Source of the DNA: Micromonospora sp. HM5-17 | GTDB lineage: Bacteria > Actinomycetota > Actinomycetes > Mycobacteriales > Micromonosporaceae | NCBI RefSeq assembly: GCF_003762835.1 | Contig: NZ_RJWA01000005.1 | Location: 248,001-312,000, forward strand | Length of the DNA: 64,000 nt | Direction of reading: 5' to 3' | Part shown: positions 8,801 to 16,424 of the stretch, piece after piece | Layout: each line of letters begins with the position of its first letter | Position numbering within the stretch: position 1 is the stretch's first letter | Notes under the pieces: model-generated | The model's database searches: none | Told to the model about the DNA's origin: nothing | What the model saw: only the letters and a program-made list of their open reading frames with translations | Made by a program: the position numbers and the translations under genes

Positions 8801-9259
8801 CAGCAGGTGCCGGCCGAGGGGGTCCGGCTCCCCGTTCTGCGGTCCGGGGAGCCCCAGCGACAGTTCGGCGCCGATGATGGTGGGGAGCCGCAGCGCGCGG
8901 GCCGCCTCGGCGAACCGCACCACCCCGTAGAAGCCGTCGTGGTCGGTCACCGCCAACGCGGTCAGGCCGAGCCGGGCCGCCTCCTCGGCCAGCTCCTCGG
9001 GATGGCTGGCCCCGTCCAGGAAGCTGAAGTTGGTGTGCGCGTGCAGTTCGGCGTACGGCACCGTGCCCTCGGCCGGGGTGGTCGGCGGCTCCGGCGGGAC
9101 GTACCCGGGCCGACGGCGGTCGCCGCCCGGGCCGGACCGGTCGGACCCGTCGGCGGCGAGCGGGTCCACCACCCGGAGGTGCCCGCCACGGCCGGCGGGA
9201 CGGCCGGAGAGCACGCGTTCCAGCTCGGACCAGGGCAGGTCGGGGTTATGGAAGCTCAT
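5900..9259 (-). CDS. dnaE2: Error-prone DNA polymerase III alpha subunit DnaE2 (ImuC)
   Basis: 1119 residues. The N-terminus has the PHP domain (AELHAHTNFSFLDGASHPEE, VTDHDGFYGVVRF). The C-family polymerase palm contains the catalytic Asp pair in PDIDVDIES near residue 463. Then come LFQEQLMQLAIDLAGFD, SYGFPESHAMSFAYLVYAS, a helix-hairpin region and a C-terminal OB fold (VGGIVTHRQRPATAGGVTFL). Length and lack of a beta-clamp tail fit the DnaE2 branch rather than replicative DnaE. It performs mutagenic lesion bypass with ImuA' and ImuB. The start is 21 bases after imuB, so both should share the LexA-controlled promoter at 10939. Confidence 0.95.
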   Translation of the reverse strand: MSFHNPDLPWSELERVLSGRPAGRGGHLRVVDPLAADGSDRSGPGGDRRRPGYVPPEPPTTPAEGTVPYAELHAHTNFSFLDGASHPEELAEEAARLGLTALAVTDHDGFYGVVRFAEAARALRLPTIIGAELSLGLPGPQNGEPDPLGRHLLVLAHGPEGYARLSATIARAQLRGGEKGRPDYGSLEQVAAELKDHVLVLTGCRKGHVPAALLTEGVEAAARELGRLTALFGRDAVAVELTDHGDPTDGDRNDALAELAAAAGLPTVATNNVHYATPARRRLATALAAIRARRSLDELDGWLPAAGTAHLRSGAEMAARFAAYPGAVARAAEFGAALAFDLNLVAPRLPDYPVPPGHTEMSWLRKLTMDGALRRYGPPEAHPEAYRQLEHELRMIEELGFPGYFLVVYDIVAFCRANDIYCQGRGSAANSAVCYALGITNVDAVRHRLLFERFLAPERDGPPDIDVDIESDRREEVIQYVYRKYGREHTAQVANVISYRPRSAVRDIAKAFGFSPGQQDAWSKQIDRWGEIAAVDVDGIPEHVVAYANELQTFPRHLGIHSGGMVICDRPVIEVCPVEWGRMPGRTVLQWDKDDCASVGLVKFDLLGLGMLSALHYAYDMIESSLDLSEMSLDDPEVYEMLRRADSVGVFQVESRAQMATLPRLKPRCFYDLVVEVALIRPGPIQGGSVHPYIRRRNGQEPVTYPHPLMRNALEKTLGVPLFQEQLMQLAIDLAGFDAGGADELRRAMGAKRSAERMAAIRDRLYAGMAERGITGEVADDVYRKLAAFASYGFPESHAMSFAYLVYASSWLKRYHPAAFLAALLNAQPMGFYSPQTLVDDARRHGVEVRRPDINASDAKAKLESTPQTRWGSAPGEPPPRWGLGGPAVRLGLSSVRTLGDELAKKIEEERRAHGPYRDMPDLVRRVGLTAAQVEALATADAFACFGLSRRAALWAAGAAAQERPDRLPGTVTGAAAPALPGMEAVDRLVADVWATGLSPESHPARFVRDQLDALGAVPIARLAQVEAGRRVRVGGIVTHRQRPATAGGVTFLNLEDETGMLNVSCSPGLWQRYRTVARTSAALVVRGRLERYDGVTNLAADRLDPITPPVSPASRDFR

Positions 9260-9280
9260 CGGTACCTCGTCCCGGGCCGG

Positions 9281-10897
9281 TCAGTCATAGATGGCCTCCA
9301 CCCACCAGCGACCGCCGGCGAGGGCGAGCAGCAGCGCCGTACCGTCGGCGAGGCACACCTGGAACCGGGCCCGCCGGTTGGCCTCGGCCGGCGCCCACCA
9401 GCGCTCGTCGACCGGCCAGGGGCCGGCCCAGCTGACGATCTCCACCGGACTCCGGATGTCGAGTACCGACGGACCGGGGCCGGCGCCCGCCGTACCGGCT
9501 GCCGGGGGGTCGACCGCGAACCGGGCCGGCGGGGCGCTGACCTCCAGCCGGGCGGTCACCCGGACCGGCTCGCCGGCCGCGTCGACCACGGTGACCGGCA
9601 TCGGCACCGGCAGTACGACGGCCGGGGCGGGCGGCGGCAGTCGGCCCGGCCACGGCGGGGCCGCCGGTCGGCCGGGAACCCGCTCGTCACCCCACGGCAC
9701 CAGCCGGACCTGGTCGGCCGGGGACCGCCCGCCGCCGAGCACCGCGGTGACCACCGCCTCGGGCCCGAGGATGCCCTGTACCCGGTTCAGCGCCCGGTGT
9801 GCCCGCTCGCGTTCCGCCCCCGTCTCGCCCCAGAGCCCGGGTTGCAGGCCGAGGTGGGCCAGCACGCCGTCGGGAACCAACCGCAGCCGGATGATCCCGG
9901 CGGTCGGGCGGGCGGGGCCGGGTCGACCGGCGCCGGGGCGCCGGCTCGTCCCGGACAGCCAGCCGTCGAGCTGCCAGCGCACCCGGTCGGCGATCGCCGC
10001 CGCGGTCAGCAGCCCGTCGTGTCGCCAGACCCGGTGCAGTTCCTGGCCGTGTGCGGTGACCGCCTCGATGACGAGCCGGGTGCAGGCGAGCCCGTGGCCG
10101 GCGAGTGTGTCGTGCAGTCGTTCGGCGAGGGACCGGGCGGCGAACGCGGCGGCGTCGACCCGGTCGAGCGGCTCGTCGTACGTCTCGGTCACCGCGAGGT
10201 CCGGGGGTGGGCGGCGGACGGCGAGCGGCCGGTGGTCCCGGCCTCCGGCGAGACGGTGGGCCAACGCCCCCTCGAAGCCGAATCGCGCCAGGACGTCCCC
10301 GGCGGGCAGCGCCGCGAAGTCGCCGAGGGTCCGCAGGCCGAGCCGGCGCAGCAGGTCGACCAGGTGCGGCCGGCCCAGCGCCTCGATCGGCAGCCCGGCG
10401 AGGAACTCGGGGGTGCCGCCGGGGGGCACGATCCGCCCGGTCCGGGCCGCCAGCCCGGCGGCGAAGACGCCGTCGGCGATGCCGAGTTGGCTCTCCACCT
10501 CGCAGGTCTGGGCGATGTGCTCGACGATCCGTTCGGCGGCCTGCTCCTCGCTCCCGAAGTAGCGGGTCGGGCCGCGGGCGGCGACCGCGCAGACCCCCGG
10601 TCGGATCACCTCGACCCCGGCGACGACCTCCTCGACGGCGGCGACCACCGGCTCGAAGGCGCGGGCGTCCCGGCCGGGGTCGTGCTCCACGACGGTCAGC
10701 CGGGGGCAGCGGCTCTGCGCCTCCCGCTTGCGCAGTCCGCGACGTACCCCGTCGGCGCGGGCCGCCTCGGAGCAGGCGACCACCCGGTTGGCGTGCAGCA
10801 CCGCGACCGGGGTCGTGGCGGGGATCCCGTCGACGATGTCGGCCGCGACCACGGGCCAGTCAGGGCACCAGACCAGCATGGTCCGTACCGGTGCCAT
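9281..10897 (-). CDS. imuB: ImuB, catalytically inactive Y-family DNA polymerase
   Basis: 538 residues from ATG 10897; AAGGGAGG lies upstream. The fold follows Y-family polymerases (RSLAERLHDTLAGHGLACTRL in the little finger, LRRLGLRTLGDFAALPAGDV in the thumb). The first acidic motif of active enzymes is replaced by LVWCPDWPVVAAD, and the SxDE motif is absent (VCAVAARGPTRYFG). This is the signature of ImuB, the hub that links DnaE2, ImuA' and the sliding clamp. The gene is preceded by a LexA-type box (10939-10954) and followed by dnaE2. imuA', usually adjacent, is 3.7 kb away at 14630. Confidence 0.9.
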   Translation of the reverse strand: MAPVRTMLVWCPDWPVVAADIVDGIPATTPVAVLHANRVVACSEAARADGVRRGLRKREAQSRCPRLTVVEHDPGRDARAFEPVVAAVEEVVAGVEVIRPGVCAVAARGPTRYFGSEEQAAERIVEHIAQTCEVESQLGIADGVFAAGLAARTGRIVPPGGTPEFLAGLPIEALGRPHLVDLLRRLGLRTLGDFAALPAGDVLARFGFEGALAHRLAGGRDHRPLAVRRPPPDLAVTETYDEPLDRVDAAAFAARSLAERLHDTLAGHGLACTRLVIEAVTAHGQELHRVWRHDGLLTAAAIADRVRWQLDGWLSGTSRRPGAGRPGPARPTAGIIRLRLVPDGVLAHLGLQPGLWGETGAERERAHRALNRVQGILGPEAVVTAVLGGGRSPADQVRLVPWGDERVPGRPAAPPWPGRLPPPAPAVVLPVPMPVTVVDAAGEPVRVTARLEVSAPPARFAVDPPAAGTAGAGPGPSVLDIRSPVEIVSWAGPWPVDERWWAPAEANRRARFQVCLADGTALLLALAGGRWWVEAIYD

Positions 10898-10938
10898 GCC
10901 CGCACACACCTCCCTTGACCAGCGGATACGCGGAATCT

Positions 10939-10954
10939 TAGAACGTGTGTTCGA
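10939..10954. promoter_or_regulatory. LexA (SOS) box for imuB-dnaE2
   Basis: TAGAACGTGTGTTCGA agrees with the actinobacterial consensus TCGAAC-N4-GTTCGA except for one base in the left half-site. It lies 42 bases upstream of the imuB start, as expected for a damage-inducible operon. It could also reach the divergent padR promoter about 75 bases away. Confidence 0.8.
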
Positions 10955-11020
10955 TTCCGGTCGGCCCGACCCCGAACCGATCGGATAACTCCCCACCCGT
11001 GCCGTTCGTCCCGTCTGGCA

Positions 11021-11055
11021 CATACCTTGTTACGCAAGGTATGCGGTCGTACGAT
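11021..11055 (+). promoter_or_regulatory. padR promoter with overlapping palindromic operator
   Basis: A perfect inverted repeat, CATACCTTG (11021-11029) and CAAGGTATG (11035-11043) around a 5-base centre, resembles PadR-family operators. It overlaps a -35 element TTGTTA (11027-11032), which is 17 bases from a -10 element TACGAT (11050-11055). The ATG at 11063 follows after 7 bases, as in leaderless transcripts. A bound repressor would block the polymerase, so autorepression is likely. Confidence 0.7.
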
Positions 11056-11062
11056 GCTTTCC

Positions 11063-11488
11063 ATGCCGAGACGAGTGGCACTCCCCACCAACCAGCCGGA
11101 CGACGCGGAGGACCCGGCCAATCAGCACGGGCCGGACGCCCTCGCGCGTCTGCGCCGCGAGCTGGCCCGCGGCACGGCCGAGCTCGCCGTGTTGTCCGTG
11201 CTGACCTCTGGTCGCCGCTACGGCTACGAGCTGCTCAAGCTGCTCGAACGGACCGGCGCCGGGGTGCTGGAGGTCAAGGAGGGCACGCTCTATCCGCTGC
11301 TGCACCGTCTGGAGGACGCCGGTCAGATCGCGGCCACCTGGGAGGTCGAGGGCCGTGCCCGTCCCCGGAAGTACTACGACATCACGCCGGCCGGCCGGGC
11401 TCACCTCGCCGTGCTGCGTGCGGAGTGGACCGAGCTGGTCAACGCCATGCACCGCCTGCTGGACGCGCTGGACAAGGTGGAGAAATGA
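11063..11488 (+). CDS. PadR family transcriptional regulator
   Basis: 141 residues. The winged helix is typical: ELAVLSVLTSGRRYGYELLK, VKEGTLYPLLHRLEDAGQI and a wing with RPRKYYDITPAGRAHL. A C-terminal helix for dimerisation follows. ATG 11063 is preferred because a -10 element ends 7 bases before it (leaderless start); ATG 11054 is in frame. The next gene overlaps by ATGA and carries a HAAS-like domain, a common partner of PadR regulators that controls membrane or secreted products. It probably represses its own operon through the palindrome at 11021. Confidence 0.92.
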   Translation: MPRRVALPTNQPDDAEDPANQHGPDALARLRRELARGTAELAVLSVLTSGRRYGYELLKLLERTGAGVLEVKEGTLYPLLHRLEDAGQIAATWEVEGRARPRKYYDITPAGRAHLAVLRAEWTELVNAMHRLLDALDKVEK

Positions 11489-12189
11489 CCGATCAACAGC
11501 GGATCGACGACTACGCCGATGAGGTCGTCCGGCGGCTGGTCGCCTCGCCCGACGAACGCCGTCGACGCCGAGCCGAGCTCGTCGGGCACCTGACCGACGC
11601 CGCCGAGGCCGGAGAACTCGCCGCGGCGCTGGACCGGCTGGGCAGCCCGGAGTCCGCGGCGAGGTCGTTCGCCGCGGAGCGGACCCGACCCCTCGCCCCC
11701 ACCGCGCGACGGTTCGCGGCCGTGGCCCTCGACAACCTGCCGCTCATCGGGGTGACGGTCGCGCTGCTCGTCGTCGACGCCGTCCGGGTGCTCAACGAGG
11801 GGGGCGGGTTCGCCGCGACCTTCCCACCCATCCCGTACGTCGAGATCGGTGACGTCTGCGTGACCGCCGCACCGCTGCGCTGCGGCGACGAGGCGTACCC
11901 GGGTGCCGGCCCGTTCCGCGCGATCGGCGTACCGATCGCGCTCTGCTGGTCGATCCTCGGCCTGGGGATCCTGGAGAGCCGGACCGGCACCACCCCGGGC
12001 AAGCGGCTGCTGCGGCTGCGGGTTGTCACCGAGGACGGCCTGCGGGTCACCGTGGGCAGCGCGCTGCTGCGCCGGCTCAGCTTCCTCCTCGGGCCGCTCG
12101 CCTGGCTGGACTGGGTACCGCTGCTGTGGGGTGATCGGCGACGCCTGCTCGACCGGGTGAGCGGCACCAAGGTGGTCAGCGATGGGTGA
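11485..12189 (+). CDS. HAAS-like / RDD family membrane protein
   Basis: 234 residues. The N-terminal ~70 residues (DEVVRRLVASPDERRRRRAE, then LDRLGSPESAARSF) look like the helical HAAS/permease-prefix domain that accompanies PadR regulators. The rest is an RDD domain: RRFAAVALDNLPLIGVTVAL with a modified R-D-D signature, ILESRTGTTPGKRLLRLRVV and LLDRVSGTKVV. Three to four membrane helices are expected. The start overlaps padR by 4 nt; the end overlaps the hydrolase gene by 8 nt. The function is unknown; RDD proteins have been linked to ion transport or membrane stress. Confidence 0.85.
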   Translation: MTDQQRIDDYADEVVRRLVASPDERRRRRAELVGHLTDAAEAGELAAALDRLGSPESAARSFAAERTRPLAPTARRFAAVALDNLPLIGVTVALLVVDAVRVLNEGGGFAATFPPIPYVEIGDVCVTAAPLRCGDEAYPGAGPFRAIGVPIALCWSILGLGILESRTGTTPGKRLLRLRVVTEDGLRVTVGSALLRRLSFLLGPLAWLDWVPLLWGDRRRLLDRVSGTKVVSDG

Positions 12190-13471
12190 GCCGGAGCGCG
12201 CCTCCCGGCCGCGCCGGGTGGTGGCCTGGATCGGCGTGGTACTCGCGGCCCTGGCCGGTGTGCCGGTTGCGTTCGCCGGGCTGCTCGCGACCGCGGCGGC
12301 CACCAACAGCCGGGGCGCGGCCATGGTTGGGGCCGCGCTGGCCACGCTGGTCTGCACCGGCGGGCTGGTCTGGCTCGCCGGCCGCTGGATCACCACCCGG
12401 CGCCGCACCCGCGGCTGGCTGACCGGAGCGGCCACCACCGTCCCGCTGGTCGGCGTGACGGTCCTGTTCGGCGCGCTGTTCTGCGCGTCGGCGCCGCCCG
12501 CCACCCCCTTCCCGCCCACCGACGATGTCCGCTACTGGGAGCTGTCCACCGGGTCACGCATCGCCTACACGCACGTCCCGGCCCGGGGCACGCCCCGCCC
12601 CACGCCGGTCATCCTCGTGCACGGTGGACCGGGCGCCCCGGGCGGGCCGCAGGACGCGCTCGCGGCCGTTCTCACCGCCGCCGGCTTCCCGGTGTACGAC
12701 TACCACCAGGTCGGCGCCGGGCTGTCCGGACGGCTGGCGGACGCCGGAGAATACACGGTGGCCCGGCACGTCGCCGACCTGGAGGCGATCCGGCGGGAGA
12801 TCGGGGCGGACCGGATCGTCCTGGTCGGTGGCTCCTGGGGCGGTACGCTCATCGCCCACTACCTCGCCGCCCATCCGGACCGGGTGGACCGGGCGGTCGT
12901 CGCCTCGCCCGGCCCGATGTGGGGGCCCGCGTTCGCCGGTGCCGACCGGCTCACCGAGGCCGGCTGGCACGACCAGCAGGCCGTCCTGTCCCGCCATCCG
13001 CGGTTCCTGCTCGCCCACGCGCTGATGGCGCTGGTCGGCCCGCGCACCGCCCGGACCCTGCTGCCCGACAGACAACTGGACGGCGTGTTCGAGGCGCTGG
13101 TCAGTGACCTCGACATGCGCCCCGGATGCGCGACCGCGACCGCGCGCACCGCGCGCGCACCGCGGGGGTTCGGCTTCTGGGCCAACGCGGCGACCTCGTT
13201 CGACGCCGAACGGGTGCCCGATCCAAGACCGAAGCTGCGCCAGGCCACCGCGCCGGTGCTGGTGCTGCGCGGCGAGTGCGACTACATCGCCTGGCCGGTC
13301 ACCCGGGAATACCGGGATGTCCTGCCGAACGCCACCCTGGTCGCCGTCGCCCACGCGGGGCACACCATCACCACCGACCAACCCCAGCGGTACGGCGAAC
13401 TCGTCCGCGCGTTCCTGCTCGACCAGCCGCTGGCGCAGCCGGCCTATCTCGGCGCGGAACCGCCCTGGTGA
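12182..13471 (+). CDS. Membrane-anchored alpha/beta hydrolase (S33 aminopeptidase-like)
   Basis: 429 residues. Three or four hydrophobic helices occupy residues ~12-105, then an alpha/beta hydrolase domain begins. It shows the oxyanion loop HGGPGAPGG, YDYHQVGAGLSG, the nucleophile elbow GGSWGG and a C-terminal HAGH with the catalytic His. HGGPG plus GGSWG is the pattern of proline iminopeptidase-type S33 enzymes. The domain should sit on one side of the membrane after the helices. Third gene of the padR operon, overlapping the RDD gene by 8 nt. The substrate is not predictable. Confidence 0.85.
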   Translation: MGEPERASRPRRVVAWIGVVLAALAGVPVAFAGLLATAAATNSRGAAMVGAALATLVCTGGLVWLAGRWITTRRRTRGWLTGAATTVPLVGVTVLFGALFCASAPPATPFPPTDDVRYWELSTGSRIAYTHVPARGTPRPTPVILVHGGPGAPGGPQDALAAVLTAAGFPVYDYHQVGAGLSGRLADAGEYTVARHVADLEAIRREIGADRIVLVGGSWGGTLIAHYLAAHPDRVDRAVVASPGPMWGPAFAGADRLTEAGWHDQQAVLSRHPRFLLAHALMALVGPRTARTLLPDRQLDGVFEALVSDLDMRPGCATATARTARAPRGFGFWANAATSFDAERVPDPRPKLRQATAPVLVLRGECDYIAWPVTREYRDVLPNATLVAVAHAGHTITTDQPQRYGELVRAFLLDQPLAQPAYLGAEPPW

Positions 13472-13643
13472 GCGTGCGACCCGAGCGACGTGACCCGGCC
13501 ACGATCGGTGACCTGGGCAAATCCGTTCGGTAGCCGGGACGGGCCCGGTCCACCCCCGGGTGAGTGCAAATCAGCTTGACCGACTGGGCTAACGTGTCGT
13601 CGTTACGGGGAATCTCCAAACCTTTCGGGGGAGGCTTTTCATC

Positions 13644-14477
13644 GTGTCACGTTGGAAGAACGCCGCGGTCCTGTCGGTCTCCGCGCTCACGGTGTTTGCG
13701 GTGGCCGCCTGCGGCTCGGACACGGGTTCGTCGTCGAACGAGCCGAAGAAGCCGAGCGTGCTGGAGCTGCTCGCCAGCGACCTCAAGGGCTCGCTGCAGA
13801 AGGTCGTCGACACCACCGACAAGGTCGACTCCGTCTCCATCAAGGTGGAGGGCACGGCCGCCAACGAGAAGTTCACGATGCAGGGCGCCCTCGACCTGCG
13901 CGACCCGCTCAAGGCCGAGATAACGATGGACGCTCCCGGCGATGGTCCGACGACCGTCCGGATGATCGGCTCCGTCTTCTACGTCGAGGTGCCCGAGGCG
14001 GACCGGGCAGACATGGGCGGGAAGCGCTGGATCAAGATGGACCTGGCCGCCGCCGGCGCCCAGGCGGGCATGGAGTTCACCAAGCAGCTCGAGGACATCG
14101 ACCCGACCAAGCAGGTCAAGACGCTGCTCGCGACCGAGGGGGTCACCGCCCTCGGTGAGGAGACGGTGAACGGGGTCCGTACGGTCCACTACACCGTCAC
14201 CACCCCGGTGGCGACCTACCTCGGGCAGCTCGACGCCGACGCGCGGAAGGCGGTCGAGCAGGAGCTGACCAAGAGCGGTGTCAAGGACGTCAAGCTCGAC
14301 CTCTGGGTCGACGAGCAGTACCTGCCGCGCCGGGCGCACGTGGTCATGGGCACGACGAACGACATCACCGTCGACTACACCGACTACGGCAAGCCGGTGA
14401 CCGTCGAGGCCCCGCCCGCCTCGGAGACCGCCGACCTGGCCGAGATGCTGAAGGGGCTCGGGGACCTCATGAACTGA
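13644..14477 (+). CDS. LppX/LprAFG-type lipoprotein
   Basis: 277 residues. GTG start with GGGGGAGG upstream. The N-terminus is a lipoprotein signal peptide with a VAAC lipobox (Cys23), followed by a Ser-rich linker. The mature part alternates strands and helices as in the LppX_LprAFG family (SVSIKVEGTAANEKFTMQGA, VRMIGSVFYVEV, NGVRTVHYTVTTPVATYL, WVDEQYLPRRAHV). In mycobacteria these proteins carry lipids across the cell envelope. No operon partner; the gene runs towards imuA' with a terminator between. Its promoter lies in 13472-13643, where I could not pick convincing boxes. Confidence 0.88.
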   Translation: MSRWKNAAVLSVSALTVFAVAACGSDTGSSSNEPKKPSVLELLASDLKGSLQKVVDTTDKVDSVSIKVEGTAANEKFTMQGALDLRDPLKAEITMDAPGDGPTTVRMIGSVFYVEVPEADRADMGGKRWIKMDLAAAGAQAGMEFTKQLEDIDPTKQVKTLLATEGVTALGEETVNGVRTVHYTVTTPVATYLGQLDADARKAVEQELTKSGVKDVKLDLWVDEQYLPRRAHVVMGTTNDITVDYTDYGKPVTVEAPPASETADLAEMLKGLGDLMN

Positions 14478-14496
14478 GTCCGGCCTCGTTGACGTT

Positions 14497-14545
14497 CCGG
14501 CCGTGTTCCGCCCACTCGGGCCACCGAGGGGCGGGGCACGGCCGG
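14497..14545. terminator. Terminator between convergent lipoprotein and imuA' genes
   Basis: CCGGCCGTGTTCCGCCC (14497-14513) pairs with GGGCGGGGCACGGCCGG (14529-14545) with two G-U type positions. An outer pair GAGTCCGGCC / GGCCGGACTC extends it, and a short T-rich run (CGTTTCG) follows on the plus strand. Confidence 0.7.
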
Positions 14546-14629
14546 ACTCGTTTCGACGCCCCGACTCCCGCCGTGGGCACCGGACGATCCGCCCGGTGCC
14601 GCGCCACGACCCGAGGGGCCCGGGTAACG

Positions 14630-15346
14630 TCACCCCGACCGGACGACGGTGAGCGAGCCGCGCCGCGCGGCGGACCCCGCCGGGGCCGGGCCGGCCGTCC
14701 CCGTCGACCGGTCGCCCGGCAACCACACCCGAATCTCCTTGGGCCGTACGGCCGCACCCCGACCGCGCGCGGAGATGGTCACCTCCCGGCGGCGTAACCG
14801 GCCCCGACCCTGGCCCAGCCCCTCCCACCGGCCACGCCGCACCTGGAGGGTGAGGTCCGCGCCCGTCCAGCGGCCGTACGGCACGAGCACGCTGCCGCGT
14901 TGCCGGGCCCGGGCCGCCAACCGGTCGGCGACCGATGCGGAGACCGTGTCGGGCACCGCCGCGACCACGACGTCCACCCCGTCGATCAGGGCGGCGACCA
15001 CGGTTGCCCACTCCGGACCGGGATGAGGGACGAGGGCGAGTCGGTCCAGCGCGATGCCGAGTTCGGCCGCGGCGACCGCGCCGAGCGCCGGCACACCCAC
15101 CACGGCGCACCACGACCCGGCCCGGGACGCCTCGACGAGCAGCGCCAGCATCAGCGAGGTACTGCCGCTGTGCCCGGAGTACCCGACCGCGACGGTGCTG
15201 CCGCGCCGCAGTCCGCGCCGGGGCAGCAGCCCGGCCAGCTCCGGCAGCACCGGGAGTGTCTGGTGCGGGTCGGTCGACTCCGGGGCACTCGCCGGCCGGA
15301 CCAGCCCGGCCAGGGCGGCGGAACCGCGCACCATCCGTCCCGCCAT
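14630..15346 (-). CDS. imuA': ImuA'-like protein of the SOS mutasome
   Basis: 238 residues from ATG 15346, which has GGGGGAG upstream. The protein begins like actinobacterial ImuA' (PVLPELAGLLPRRGLRRGS) and has a RecA-like core with a degenerate P-loop, GYSGHSGSTSLM, where the Walker Lys is missing. It continues with strands typical of the RecA fold (DVVVAAVPDTVSA, RQRGSVLVPYGRW). ImuA' joins ImuB and DnaE2 in translesion synthesis. The gene follows the HEPN gene by 150 bases on the same strand; a LexA-type box precedes both at 16291. The identity rests on overall pattern and neighbourhood, so it is less certain than imuB. Confidence 0.7.
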   Translation of the reverse strand: MAGRMVRGSAALAGLVRPASAPESTDPHQTLPVLPELAGLLPRRGLRRGSTVAVGYSGHSGSTSLMLALLVEASRAGSWCAVVGVPALGAVAAAELGIALDRLALVPHPGPEWATVVAALIDGVDVVVAAVPDTVSASVADRLAARARQRGSVLVPYGRWTGADLTLQVRRGRWEGLGQGRGRLRRREVTISARGRGAAVRPKEIRVWLPGDRSTGTAGPAPAGSAARRGSLTVVRSG

Positions 15347-15496
15347 CCGTCTGCTCCCCCGTTTTCGTTGCCCGGTCGGTGGTGTCGTGGTCGCGTCCCG
15401 TGGCCCGCCGGGATGCCCGGTCGGTGCCGGACACGCCGGACCAGCTCGCGGCACCGTGCCGCGAGCTGCGGCCCCGAGGCTCTGCCTGGTGCGGTG

Positions 15497-15946
15497 CTAG
15501 GCGGCGACGCCGTCGAGCGTCGGCTGATGGGCCACGCCGAGCGTCGCCTCGATCACCGCGACGAACTGTTCGGCCGCGCGAAGCAGGTCGTCGGCCTCCC
15601 GGGCGCTCACCACCCGGGGGATGCCGGCCTCGGCGGCGGCCCGCTTGCTCGCGCCGATGGCGAAGTAGTTGGCCCACTCCCCCAGCTCCGGGGCGACGAC
15701 CACCAGCAGCGCCCAGACGCTGGTGACGCGGTTGCGGCGGTGCGGCGCGGGCCGGGCCCGGGCGGCGAGCAGCGCGGCGGCGGCACGCAGGGCGGCCAGG
15801 TGCGCCGCGGCGTACCGCAGCCCGTCGGCTCGGGTCTCGGCGGCTTCCGCCAGCCCCATTCGGGCGATCTTCAGAAGTTGAGCCGGGGTGCGGTGCGGCA
15901 GCACGTGCGACGGCACCGTAGGCGCCTGAGCCTGGCTGGTCGGCAT
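15497..15946 (-). CDS. SAV_6107 family HEPN domain-containing protein
   Basis: 149 residues, almost entirely helical: LLKIARMGLAEAAETRADGL, AAHLAALRAAAALLAARARP and LGEWANYFAIGASKRAAAEA. This matches the SAV_6107 HEPN family of actinomycetes. HEPN proteins are often RNases or nucleotidyl-transfer partners; a clear RxxxxH active site is not evident apart from a loose RARPAPH. ATG start with GGAGGAG upstream. It lies immediately upstream of imuA' on the same strand and downstream of a LexA-type box, so DNA-damage induction is likely. Confidence 0.8.
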   Translation of the reverse strand: MPTSQAQAPTVPSHVLPHRTPAQLLKIARMGLAEAAETRADGLRYAAAHLAALRAAAALLAARARPAPHRRNRVTSVWALLVVVAPELGEWANYFAIGASKRAAAEAGIPRVVSAREADDLLRAAEQFVAVIEATLGVAHQPTLDGVAA

Positions 15947-16424
15947 GGGACTGTCTCCTCCGCGTCACCCATTCACCACGTCGCCGCCGTAGGACCGACG
16001 GTGACGCATCGCTGAGACCACCCGCTACGGAGGGAAGACGCAGCGGTGGCGCCGGCCGGATGTGGACGCTTCCCCACACCACACCCGGCCGGCCGACCGG
16101 CGGGGTCGCCGCCCGCCGCCCGGGGGTCGTGGACGGCGGACGACGATCCGCCTCGACGGGCCCGGACTCGCGGCTCCGGAGCCCGTGCGGTCCGCGAAAC
16201 CGCACTTCGGAGGTGGCGCCGCGAACACCGCCCCCGGTGTCAGCCCGAGTGCCCGGTGCGGGCGTCGACTCGACATCGACCCCCACCTAATCGAACACTC
16301 GTTCTAACTACTGGAGAGAGTACACCCCGGCGCCGACAAAAACGCAAGTCACGGCCCGATCCCGAGATGCGGTAGCGGGTGATATCGGTTTCGGTGCTGA
16401 CCCGCCGGTGGGTAGCCTCGCCCG
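15947..16424. other. Intergenic region with long leader and divergent promoters
   Basis: 478 bases without a convincing gene. It holds the LexA-type box at 16291-16306 and a leaderless-type -10 (TAGCCT, 16413-16418) for the EamA gene. About 340 bases separate the LexA box from the HEPN start. An 83-codon Arg/Pro-rich frame on the minus strand (16025-16276) begins just inside the box, but its composition does not look like a protein. Confidence 0.5.
16291..16306. promoter_or_regulatory. LexA (SOS) box upstream of HEPN-imuA'
   Basis: TCGAACACTCGTTCTA matches TCGAAC-N4-GTTCGA except for one base. It is the second such box in the window and lies on the imuA' side of the divided mutasome genes. 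It could also affect the divergent EamA transporter, whose start is 118 bases away. Confidence 0.75.

Noticed and set aside
8186-10918. 910-codon open frame on the plus strand
   Set aside because: It lies over dnaE2 and imuB in the other direction; composition is Gly/Pro/Arg/Gln rich without domains, a usual shadow in GC-rich DNA.
13576-13595. TTGACC followed by TAACGT upstream of the LppX-type lipoprotein gene
   Set aside because: The two hexamers are only 8 bases apart, too close for a promoter.
16025-16276. 83-codon minus-strand frame right after the LexA-type box at 16291
   Set aside because: Attractive position, but the peptide is Arg/Pro/Gly rich with no hydrophobic core and a poor ribosome site; probably leader sequence.
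13647-16286. 879-codon open frame on the minus strand starting near the LexA-type box
   Set aside because: It runs through the HEPN, imuA' and lipoprotein genes in another frame and has low-complexity Arg/Gly/Pro sequence.
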